Below are positions 35,401-42,835 of a stretch of DNA of 63,102 nt, piece after piece; within the stretch, counting starts at the first letter, position 1, and the number at the start of each line of letters is the position of its first letter. Source of the DNA: Flavobacteriaceae bacterium UBA5544 (GTDB taxonomy: Bacteria > Bacteroidota > Bacteroidia > Flavobacteriales > Flavobacteriaceae). The DNA lies in contig DINI01000017.1 in NCBI GenBank assembly GCA_002426755.1, forward strand, positions 37,354 through 100,455, in the 5' to 3' direction. The position numbers and the translations under genes are program-made. The notes below the pieces were generated by a model, which saw only the letters and a list, made by a program, of their open reading frames with translations, was not told where the DNA came from and did not search any database.

Positions 35401-35486
35401 GTAAGGCTGTCTTTGTAAAATATACTTTGTGAGTGCATATAAAAGAGTGGATAGATACATACACAAATAAAAAGCTTAAACTTCAT
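32427..35486 (-). CDS. exported TPR-CHAT protease with C-terminal membrane anchor
   Basis: A 1019-residue protein. A signal peptide (MKFKLFICVCIYPLFYMHSQ) is followed by a long run of TPRs (about 30-480, for example IGYIYSKMGDFSKAVENYQK) and helical linkers. A CHAT domain (caspase-like peptidase family) occupies about 690-985, with the catalytic pair His850 in HLAMHS and Cys893 in LSACDTG, both present. The end is one hydrophobic helix (YWYYLLILPFLILILF) and a basic tail LFKK. This predicts a periplasmic peptidase tethered to the inner membrane. It is convergent with the sigma/anti-sigma operon, with 24 bases of overlap. The target protein is unknown; the neighbouring anti-sigma-like protein is the natural candidate. 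Confidence 0.9.
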   Translation of the reverse strand: MKFKLFICVCIYPLFYMHSQSIFYKDSLTILADSLHNEGEYDRALSLRKQAIETYTNASKDYQSYLKAKYYHTKCATFELKSYSYHNPDKAISKKVREQCLDSALKASSKGRDLYINSKNPDKIFQYQLQNRIYHETAYLGNWKHALEQAQLGYEILKDTLSAKDKTFVDLIYDIGYIYSKMGDFSKAVENYQKSLNLYKEIIGETNTDVAQAYNNIAVEYRNLGLRKKELGSLLKAQSIWEQLNNDDDKQFLYRCYGNLFYWYSYYGDFEKAEEYILKKNKLRTANIAKKENGFLRNKEEIYEDKLSGWYELMLHYSRKKDTLKTFFYADTILKAINPDKRLLNFETNTLCSTLKFYTSIVHKKDNKKAFLMLDKAIDIQDDYKDIYYTKSFPFKLYKAELLIDSKHYKEAKRVLEDLTVYSQNEDISNRFKWAVLNAQAAQGLKKMDQAKLYFDTAFSLLNASDKDLESLIFDDLKPLISFETIDGFLAMGDFYFKIFKEKKLKSYLIKASHRYELASKIYNKLYLGQRYNESLFEANNAINERFMKLCVEQDSDQAVLASTINSIENNGSKLTFSKYVFNNQRQQLRIPQNLINEEENTKAELNFYQNALLDAKDESAEKIALWKNKVYELKNQISAIQDSIKNQNNTYYQLNVKGFEIANLQKSLRADEAILKYLMTDDHLYSFLISKEDIQLLPVKDKAKVLRSLKICLNSLKRRDPNYQASFNELRQLLFNKIDAFNFKKLTIIPDGALNYFPMEAVILDNKMPFIGYAPSLLLYKEQKATKTSYENLKIGAFSASNSNSKLPKSTEEVSSILKIFEGKDYLNASKVDFLNHANEFNVLHLAMHSNIDQEHPEFSSLNFYGDTDNSLFISELYNETLNADMAVLSACDTGNGFYENGEGVISLSRAFSYAGVQSTVMSLWKVDDEATSKVMTYFYEHLKQGETKDEALKNAKLDYLKNTDDELLKHPYYWSGFVLTGNTDALVEPNSYWYYLLILPFLILILFRKQLVQLFKK

Positions 35487-35779
35487 CAGGATTATATAAT
35501 TGCTTTAAATTTAAAACAATTATTATATAATGATTGAATGATGAAATTACTTTATAACATTATTTTGCCACAATGGCTATACTTTATAATAAATGAAAAT
35601 TCTTTTCTCTATAACATTTCAAAATATAGGGTTAAGAACATTGAGTTGTATAATCATATCAGGATATATTCATTAACCCGTATAGTTATTTTAGGACGAG
35701 TCATCCCCCTAGTAGAGCCTACCTAAAGCTATAGTAAACCTATGGATAAAGGCACAATGGTGATAGAATAAATCAAAAT
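35487..35779. other. 293-base intergenic stretch
   Basis: Between the CHAT gene start and the glycosylasparaginase stop. It is AT-rich, and holds one near-palindrome, GGACGAGTCATCC (35694-35706), upstream of the CHAT gene and a chance ORF (35538-35726). No RNA gene or clear terminator is seen. Confidence 0.5.
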
Positions 35780-36793
35780 CTATTGTTTGTTAAAGAAAGC
35801 AGCTTTTAGGTTCTCATTGACGCCATCTTGATATTTGGTCAGGCTGAAGTACTCATGAATGGAATAACTGCCAGTCACCCCTTTCTTGTTGACCGCAATG
35901 TAACCGACTTGGAAGTCTTTGTAATTTTTGTTGGGTTTATTCACAATGCGTCCAATGGCTTCTTCACAGGCCTCTTGCGGTGTTTTACCTTGGCGCATCA
36001 ATTCCACCACCAAAAAACTGCCGACGGTTTTCACGACTTCTTCCCCCAAACCCGTAGCAACGCAAGCTCCGATTTCATTATCTACAAATAAGCCTGAACC
36101 GATAATGGGTGAATCACCAACACGCCCGTGCATTTTATAAGCCAATCCGCTGGTGGTACAGGCTCCGGAGATATTACCATTTTTATCAATGGCCAACATG
36201 CCGATGGTGTCATGGTTTTCAATATTGATGATGGGTTTGTATTCGCTGGTTTTCTTCCATTCTTCCCATGCCTTTTTGGAAGCATCGGTCAATAAATTTT
36301 CTTTTGGAAACCCAAGTTCGTAGGCAAATTGTTCGGCACCTTTTCCGGCCAACATCACATGGGGTGTTTTTTCCATGACATTTCTAGCCACGGATACGGC
36401 GTGCACAATATTTTCAAGAAACACTACCGAACCGCAATTGCCATCTTTGTCCATGATGCACGCATCCAAGGTTACGTGGCCGTCTCTATCGGGCAAACCA
36501 CCTTTGCCAACGGATTGGCCGGTCTCATCGGCTTCTTCCACCATGCAACCTTGCTCCACGGCATCCAAGGCTGTTCCGCCTTTTTGAAGGACGTCCCAAG
36601 CTTTGGCAGTAGCGTTTGGAACGTTCCAAGTTGCAATGACCAAGGGAAGCGAGCCTGCAGAGTCATTGTCATCGGTCAGTACAACTTCAGATTCAGATTT
36701 TTTATATGTATCATCACAACTCAAAAGTGAATGTCCTACGACGAGTCCAACTCCTGTCATTGAGGCATTTCTAATAAAGTTTCTGCGTTTCAT
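35780..36793 (-). CDS. N4-(beta-N-acetylglucosaminyl)-L-asparaginase (glycosylasparaginase)
   Basis: A 337-residue N-terminal-nucleophile hydrolase. The ATG at 36793 is chosen because it starts the RR-containing signal MKRRNFIRNASMTGVGLVVG, ending in SLLSC (lipidation site Cys26). The autocleavage site and nucleophile is Thr196 in NHDTIGM; downstream are the family blocks HGRVGDSPIIGSG and ATGLGEEVVK. The enzyme cleaves the GlcNAc-Asn link, the last step in breaking down Asn-linked glycans. It lies 55 bases after a GH92 gene at the end of an operon of GH92 mannosidases and a sugar porter, which fits that pathway precisely. Confidence 0.93.
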   Translation of the reverse strand: MKRRNFIRNASMTGVGLVVGHSLLSCDDTYKKSESEVVLTDDNDSAGSLPLVIATWNVPNATAKAWDVLQKGGTALDAVEQGCMVEEADETGQSVGKGGLPDRDGHVTLDACIMDKDGNCGSVVFLENIVHAVSVARNVMEKTPHVMLAGKGAEQFAYELGFPKENLLTDASKKAWEEWKKTSEYKPIINIENHDTIGMLAIDKNGNISGACTTSGLAYKMHGRVGDSPIIGSGLFVDNEIGACVATGLGEEVVKTVGSFLVVELMRQGKTPQEACEEAIGRIVNKPNKNYKDFQVGYIAVNKKGVTGSYSIHEYFSLTKYQDGVNENLKAAFFNKQ

Positions 36794-36848
36794 AATAAAC
36801 TTTTTTAATTCCCACAATCTCGATAGGTATCGGCAGGGAATCTAATTG

Positions 36849-39179
36849 CTATTGATTCTCTTTATTTTTTAAACTCATGGAATAAGGCACATCATCCTTC
36901 TCATTCGCCCACTTCTTATTCGGTTCTTTGCCCATTTCAAAATTAAGTTGACCTCCTTTTTGAAGGTCATCAAACTTTAAGAAACTATGATTGTAAGGCG
37001 TTCCGTTTAAACTTGCCGATTGGATAAACATATTCTTTTCGGAATTTTGGTTTGCTTCAATCACAAACGTATTGCCATTTTCAAGATGAAGTGTTGCTTT
37101 TTTAAACAACGGGCTTCCAATCACATATTCATCCACCGCTGGCGTCACAGGATAAAAGCCCAAAGCACTGAAAACATACCACGCCGAGGTCTGTCCGTTA
37201 TCTTCATCACCACAATACCCATCTGGCGTCGCGGCATACAGTTTGGTCAACACATCCCTAATTTTTTCTTGTGCTTTGTAGGATGCATTGGCATAATTGT
37301 ACAAATAAATCATATGCTGAATCGGTTGATTGCCATGCGCATAATTTCCCATATTGACGATTTGCATCTCACGGATTTCATGAATCGTGCCGCCATAATA
37401 GGAATCATCAAAATCTGGTGGCATTGTGAAAACACCATCTAATTGCGCAACAAATTTTTCTTTTCCGCCCATCAAATCAATCAACCCTTGCACATCGTGA
37501 AACACGGACCAGGTGTAGTGCAAACTATTTCCTTCAGTAAACGCATCACCCCATTTTAATGGATTAAATGGGGATTGAAACGTGCTATCTTCATTCTTGC
37601 CACGCATCAAATTGGTGGATGGGTCAAACACGTTTTTATAATTTAGGGATTGTTTGTAAAATTTGTCAGAAACGGATTGTTTTCCTAGTTTTTTCGCCAT
37701 TTGGGCAATGGTAAAATCAGCATAGGCATATTCCAAAGTTCTGGCGACATTTTCGTTGACCTCAACATTATAAGGCACATAACCAAGTTGATTGTAATAC
37801 TCCAAACCTTCACGACCAACTGAACTTGCAGGTCTGCCATCGCTCACTTCAGCATTTTTTAAGATGGCGTCAAATAGCACATCGACATCTTTTTTATCGA
37901 CATGTCCTTTTAAAAACGCATCTACAATAATCGGTGCCGAGTTGGAACCTATCATACAATCGCGATGTCCAGGACTCGCCCATTCGGGTAACCATCCCGA
38001 TTCTTTGTAGGTGTTTGCCAAACCTTCCATGATATGGCTATTGAGTTCGGGATACATCATATTAAAAAACGGATAGACGGCCCTAAAGGTATCCCAAAAA
38101 CCATTATCGGTAAACATATACCCTTTTTCAACATTGCCATTATACGGACTATAATGAACGACATTATTGTTGGCATCAAATTCATAAAATTTCCGTGGAA
38201 ACAATAGCACACGATACAGACAGGAATAAAAGGTTTTGATATTATAGGTATTGTCATCTTCAATTTGAATCTTTTGAAGTTCGGTTTCCCAGGCCTGTTT
38301 GGCTTTTTCTTTAGTCGTTTCAAAGGAATCGTCGCCAATTTCCCTATCCAAATTCAATTGCGCTTGTTCGGGGCTGATGAATGAAGAAGCGACTTTGACA
38401 TGAACAACCTCACCTTTTTTGGTTTTAAATCCGATGATGGCGCCAACGTGTTTGCCTTCGCTATCTGTCGTGTTTTCTTGCAATTTCCAGTCGTCCGTCC
38501 ATGTGTGGGTGACTTCAAAATCTTTGTCGAATTCTGCCACAAAATAATTATGAAAATTATCAGGGACACCGCCCGAATTATTTCGGCAATAGCCAATAAT
38601 CTTGCGCTCTTCTGGAATGATTTTCACCATCGACCCTTTAAAAAAAGCATCCAACATAATATAGGAAGAATCCGATTTTGGAAATGTAAACCTGAATTGA
38701 GAAGCACGTTCTGTGGGCGCAACTTCCACTACGACATCATAATCCGCTAAATACACCTTATAATGATACGGTTTTACGGTTTCAGCTTTATGTGAAAACC
38801 AGGATTGACGGTCTTCTTCATTATACTTTAAATCGCCGGTCACCGCCATGAATGAGAAAGCGGCATAATCATTAATCCACGGACTTGGTTGATGCGTTTG
38901 TTTGATGCCACGGATTTTGTTCTCGTTGTATTTATAAGTCCATCCATCACCCATTTTTGAGGTCATCGGGGTCCAAAAATTCATCGCCCAAGGTGTTGCA
39001 ATCGCAGGGTAGGTATTGCCGTTGGACAGACTGTATTTGGAATCGGTTCCCATTAAAGGGTTTACATAATCGACAAGAGCAATTTTTTCTTTTAAAGGTT
39101 GTGACTTTTCTTCTTGATTCTCATTTTTACAAGAGAAAACCACAAAAAGGATAATAACGATAAAACTTAAATTCTTCAT
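36849..39179 (-). CDS. GH92 family alpha-mannosidase, divergent: conserved acid Glu replaced by Gln
   Basis: A 776-residue lipoprotein (signal MKNLSFIVIILFVVFSC). GH92 enzymes are calcium-dependent exo-alpha-mannosidases of two domains. Marks present: YVNPLMGTDSKYSLSNGNTY at the N-terminus, GDEDNGQTSAWYVFSALGFY with the base Asp, and VTPAVDEYVIGSPLF. The usual GNEPSHH motif reads GNQPIQH, with Gln618 in place of the general acid Glu. In GH92 members that release mannose from mannose-1-phosphate-6-mannose, this position is Gln, so that activity is a better guess than plain alpha-mannosidase. Its start overlaps the previous GH92 gene by 4 bases. Confidence 0.9.
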   Translation of the reverse strand: MKNLSFIVIILFVVFSCKNENQEEKSQPLKEKIALVDYVNPLMGTDSKYSLSNGNTYPAIATPWAMNFWTPMTSKMGDGWTYKYNENKIRGIKQTHQPSPWINDYAAFSFMAVTGDLKYNEEDRQSWFSHKAETVKPYHYKVYLADYDVVVEVAPTERASQFRFTFPKSDSSYIMLDAFFKGSMVKIIPEERKIIGYCRNNSGGVPDNFHNYFVAEFDKDFEVTHTWTDDWKLQENTTDSEGKHVGAIIGFKTKKGEVVHVKVASSFISPEQAQLNLDREIGDDSFETTKEKAKQAWETELQKIQIEDDNTYNIKTFYSCLYRVLLFPRKFYEFDANNNVVHYSPYNGNVEKGYMFTDNGFWDTFRAVYPFFNMMYPELNSHIMEGLANTYKESGWLPEWASPGHRDCMIGSNSAPIIVDAFLKGHVDKKDVDVLFDAILKNAEVSDGRPASSVGREGLEYYNQLGYVPYNVEVNENVARTLEYAYADFTIAQMAKKLGKQSVSDKFYKQSLNYKNVFDPSTNLMRGKNEDSTFQSPFNPLKWGDAFTEGNSLHYTWSVFHDVQGLIDLMGGKEKFVAQLDGVFTMPPDFDDSYYGGTIHEIREMQIVNMGNYAHGNQPIQHMIYLYNYANASYKAQEKIRDVLTKLYAATPDGYCGDEDNGQTSAWYVFSALGFYPVTPAVDEYVIGSPLFKKATLHLENGNTFVIEANQNSEKNMFIQSASLNGTPYNHSFLKFDDLQKGGQLNFEMGKEPNKKWANEKDDVPYSMSLKNKENQ

Positions 39180-41464
39180 GGTTTTTTAGACATTTCAAAC
39201 ACAATTTCTCCGCCATTCATAATATCCTGATGCGAAATTTGGTTGTTTTTTACGGGAGTTCCATTGACCAATACCCGTTTGACGTAGACATGTTTCTGAC
39301 TTTGATTTTTGGTCGTGATGGTCAAGGTTTTTCCATTGTCCAAATGAATTTTAGCCTCTTCCACTAGCGGACTTCCCAAAGCATAATTTGGAGAACCGGG
39401 TGTCACAGGATAAAATCCGAGGCTGCTAAAAATATACCAAGCACTCATCTGGCCCGCATCATCATTACCGCAAAGTCCTTCCACTGTTGGTCCGTACATC
39501 GTAGACGTAATCATTCTTACGCGTGATTGTGTTTTTTCAGGATGGCCTGCCCAATTGTACAGATAGGGCACATGGTGCGAAGGTTCGTTGCCATGGACAT
39601 AATTTCCAATGAGGCCATCGCGGGTGATGTCTTCATTTTTCTCGATGTATTTGTCGGCAAGTTCCATTGTAAAAAGGGAATCGAGATGTTGCGTGAAACG
39701 TTCTTTTCCGCCCATTAAATCTATCATGTGGTCAATGTTTTGGGGTACGTATAGCCCGTAATTCCAAGCATTGCCTTCTATAAATCCCTGTCCATGCGTA
39801 TCCAAGGGGTCAAATTCTTTTTTAAACTCCCCATTGGCCAATTTCGGACGCATAAATCCGATGGAAGCATCAAACAAATTCTCGTAATAAGTGGAACGTT
39901 TTAAGTAGTCCATCTCAACTTTGGTATTTCCCAGTTGTTTTGCCATTTGCGCAATGCACCAATCGTCATACGCATATTCCAGAGTTTTTGAAACGGATGA
40001 GCCATTTTTGTCTTCTGGAATATAGTTGAATTCTTTATAAAAACCGATACCATCAAAATAATCCACATTGGAAGTGCTTACAGAGGCTTGCAACGCATGA
40101 TTTTTGTCAAAATCGCCGACGTTTTTTGCCATCGCATCCGCAATGACGGAAGTGGCGTGATAGCCAATCATGCACCAATTTTCGTTGGCATAATGGCTCC
40201 AAATCGGCAACATATTGTGCACACTTTGGTCGTGGTGTGCCAACATACTTTTTATCATATCGTTGTTGCGTTGAGGTTGTGTGATGTTGAACAATGGATG
40301 CAACGCACGATAGGTATCCCAAAGTGAGAAAATAGTGTAGTTTGTGAAACCCTCCGAAGTATGGATGTTTTGGTCGAGACCTCGATAGTGGCCATCAACA
40401 TCTTCATATAGAATAGGTGATAAATTGGTGTGGTACAGCGCCGTGTAAAAGGTGATTTTGTCTTCGGGCGTCATCGTTTGGACTTCAATTTTGGACAATT
40501 CTTTGTTCCATTTGGCTTTGGTCTCTGCTTTTGTTTTGTCAAAATCCCAATGTGGAATTTCGGCCTTCAGGTTTTTCAAAGCACCTTCCGTACTAACGGA
40601 TGACAATGCAAATTTGATGTCAATTTGCTCGCCTTCATTAGTATCAAAATTAAAATAAGCGCGGATGTCCTTTCCTGCCATTTCTGGGAAGTTTTCGCTT
40701 TCATTGAATTTTCGGTAGAAGCCGTTATATTGAATGTCATCATATTTTTTATGGCCATAACTTTTGAACGGTTTTGAAAACGCCATAGCGAAATATACCG
40801 TTCGAGTCCGTGCCCAACCTTTCGTTTCGCGATAGCCTGTAATCAACGAATCGTTTTCAACTCGGATAAAAGTCCACACATTTTTGTTATCGTAATGATA
40901 CACGTTGTACACCAAATCGAGAATAATATGCGCATTGTCCGATTTTGGAAAGGTGTATTTATGAAACCCAACGCGGTCGCTGGCGGTTAATTCTGCCTTG
41001 ATGCCATAAGTGTCCAAATCCACTTTATAATACCCAGGATGTGCCTCCTCGGTGGCATGTGAAAATGTCGAGAAAAATCCTTTTTGACCATCTTTAGTTT
41101 TAATAGGTTCCAAATTCAATTCGCCGACGGTCGGCATCACTAAAAAATCACCTAAATCTGAATGTCCCGTCCCGCTGAAATTGGTATGCGAAAACCCAAT
41201 AATTGTCGAATCTTTATGCTGGTAGCCAGCACAATATTCATAGGTTTCAGGATTGTAAGACCCGTCCGCTTTTAACATCGGCTGAAAGTTGGTCTGCGGA
41301 CTCAACTGTACCATCCCAAACGGAGCTGTCGCGCCTGGAAAGGTGTGGCCCATCTTGCTGGTTCCAATCATGGGGTTGACGAATTGTGTATAGTCTGTTT
41401 GTGACCAACAAATAGTATTGACTAATGAAATAAATGTTAGAATTAAAATCTGCTTTTTAATCAT
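39176..41464 (-). CDS. GH92 family alpha-mannosidase
   Basis: A 762-residue exported enzyme with signal MIKKQILILTFISLVNTICW. The N-terminal block MIGTSKMGHTFPGATAPFGM, the general acid Glu627 in GNEPSHHVPYLYNW and the base region CGNDDAGQMSAWYIFSSLGF are intact, so it should be an active calcium-dependent alpha-mannosidase on mannose-rich glycans. It overlaps the MFS gene upstream and the other GH92 gene downstream by 4 bases each. Linkage specificity (alpha-1,2, -1,3 or -1,6) is not readable by eye. Confidence 0.94.
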   Translation of the reverse strand: MIKKQILILTFISLVNTICWSQTDYTQFVNPMIGTSKMGHTFPGATAPFGMVQLSPQTNFQPMLKADGSYNPETYEYCAGYQHKDSTIIGFSHTNFSGTGHSDLGDFLVMPTVGELNLEPIKTKDGQKGFFSTFSHATEEAHPGYYKVDLDTYGIKAELTASDRVGFHKYTFPKSDNAHIILDLVYNVYHYDNKNVWTFIRVENDSLITGYRETKGWARTRTVYFAMAFSKPFKSYGHKKYDDIQYNGFYRKFNESENFPEMAGKDIRAYFNFDTNEGEQIDIKFALSSVSTEGALKNLKAEIPHWDFDKTKAETKAKWNKELSKIEVQTMTPEDKITFYTALYHTNLSPILYEDVDGHYRGLDQNIHTSEGFTNYTIFSLWDTYRALHPLFNITQPQRNNDMIKSMLAHHDQSVHNMLPIWSHYANENWCMIGYHATSVIADAMAKNVGDFDKNHALQASVSTSNVDYFDGIGFYKEFNYIPEDKNGSSVSKTLEYAYDDWCIAQMAKQLGNTKVEMDYLKRSTYYENLFDASIGFMRPKLANGEFKKEFDPLDTHGQGFIEGNAWNYGLYVPQNIDHMIDLMGGKERFTQHLDSLFTMELADKYIEKNEDITRDGLIGNYVHGNEPSHHVPYLYNWAGHPEKTQSRVRMITSTMYGPTVEGLCGNDDAGQMSAWYIFSSLGFYPVTPGSPNYALGSPLVEEAKIHLDNGKTLTITTKNQSQKHVYVKRVLVNGTPVKNNQISHQDIMNGGEIVFEMSKKP

Positions 41465-42771
41465 ATGGCAACTTTCTTTTTTGAATTTTTATAGCCGTAG
41501 AAAAGAATGTAGCCATAACAACAAATAACAAAAATCAGAGCCAGTTTGAACCCGATGTTGTCGGTCAATAATCCAAAAACAGGAGGAATGATGGCACCAC
41601 CAACAATTGCCGTACATAGCAATCCGGATGCTTTGGGTTTTAGTTGTCCCAAACCGTCCAGCGCCAAGGTAAAAATGGTAGGGAACATGATGGAATTGAA
41701 CAATCCAACCGCCAAAATGCTCCACATGGACACAAATCCTGTGGTATTCATGGAGATAATGATGAGCCCAATGGCGATGGTTGCAAAAATTCCCAAGACT
41801 TTACCTGGCGTGATAATCTTGGTGAGATACGCCCCAACGAACCGCCCTATCATGGCGCCCGACCAATAGAACGTTACAAAAACCCCTACCACGGCTTTGT
41901 TTTCACTCGTGGTAACGCCTGTATTTAAAATTGTTTCTGCGATGGAAGACATAAACTCATTTTGCCTGATGAGGTCGGCAAGATTCATTTCCAAAAAGTA
42001 GTTGACCAAATAGCTTCCAATGGCAACTTCGGCACCGACATAAAAGAAAATCCCCAATACACCCATCGATAGGTTTTTGTGTTTTAAGGCATCCGAATAA
42101 CTGCCAACACGTTCTTCACTGATAAGTTTGGGCAATTTCGCAAAAAAGAAAATTCCTGCAATCACCGCGGTGAAAATAGCCAAACCAATAAATGGTGTTT
42201 GCACTGCAGAGGCTTCCGCAATGAGGTAGCTTTCCTTGGCAGGACCAACGAGCATATCAATCTCGTCTTTTGTTTTAATTTTATCACTTAAAATGAACAA
42301 GGCTCCAATGGCAGGGGCAATGGCCGTTCCCAAAGAATTGAAAGCTTGTGAGAGGTTAAGTCGGCTCGATGCACCATCTTCGGTTCCCAAAACCGCAACA
42401 AATGGATTGGCAGCCACTTGAAGAATCGTGATGCCACCAGCAAGAATGAAATAGGCCAACATAAAGATGCCAAAAACACGATAGGAAGCCGCAGGATAAA
42501 ATAGCAAACAGCCCAATGCCATGGTCAATAAACCCAAAATAATCCCTTTTTTATAGCCTATTTTTGACAGAATGTAACTTGCAGGAATGGACAGCACGAA
42601 ATAGGCTCCAAAAAATGCAAATTGCACCAATCCTGCTTGAAAATACGTGAGCGTAAAAAGCTCACGAAGTCTTGGTATTAAGGAATCTACCAAAACGGTG
42701 ATAAACCCCCAAAGGAAAAATAGGATGGTCAATAAGATGAATGAAGAACGATAAGATTTTTGTTGGGTCAT
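41461..42771 (-). CDS. sugar MFS transporter (FucP-like)
   Basis: A 436-residue membrane protein with about 12 transmembrane helices in the FucP/GluP branch of the major facilitator superfamily: LFFLWGFITVLVDSLIPRLR, the NPFVAVLGTEDGASSRLNLS stretch of helix 4, and FFYVGAEVAIGSYLVNYF in helix 7. These porters import sugars with protons through the inner membrane; here mannose released by the GH92 enzymes is the obvious substrate. It overlaps the GH92 gene downstream by 4 bases (ATG within the stop region) and follows the large GH92 gene by 64 bases. Confidence 0.93.
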   Translation of the reverse strand: MTQQKSYRSSFILLTILFFLWGFITVLVDSLIPRLRELFTLTYFQAGLVQFAFFGAYFVLSIPASYILSKIGYKKGIILGLLTMALGCLLFYPAASYRVFGIFMLAYFILAGGITILQVAANPFVAVLGTEDGASSRLNLSQAFNSLGTAIAPAIGALFILSDKIKTKDEIDMLVGPAKESYLIAEASAVQTPFIGLAIFTAVIAGIFFFAKLPKLISEERVGSYSDALKHKNLSMGVLGIFFYVGAEVAIGSYLVNYFLEMNLADLIRQNEFMSSIAETILNTGVTTSENKAVVGVFVTFYWSGAMIGRFVGAYLTKIITPGKVLGIFATIAIGLIIISMNTTGFVSMWSILAVGLFNSIMFPTIFTLALDGLGQLKPKASGLLCTAIVGGAIIPPVFGLLTDNIGFKLALIFVICCYGYILFYGYKNSKKKVAI

Positions 42772-42786
42772 TTTTTTGAAGAGATA

Positions 42787-42821
42787 TTAGAAGTTAGAAG
42801 TTAGAAGTTAGATGTTAGAAG
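42787..42821. repeat. heptamer tandem repeat (TTAGAAG)5
   Basis: Five consecutive 7-base units: three exact TTAGAAG, one TTAGATG, one TTAGAAG. It lies in the 64-base gap between the large GH92 gene and the MFS gene, upstream of the MFS start. Slippage could change spacing between the two genes. Confidence 0.85.
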
Positions 42822-42835
42822 GTTAAGTTATAGAC

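Noticed and set aside
35538..35726. 62-codon plus-strand ORF in the gap before the glycosylasparaginase
   Set aside because: Low-complexity AT-rich translation, no ribosome site or neighbour logic; likely noise.
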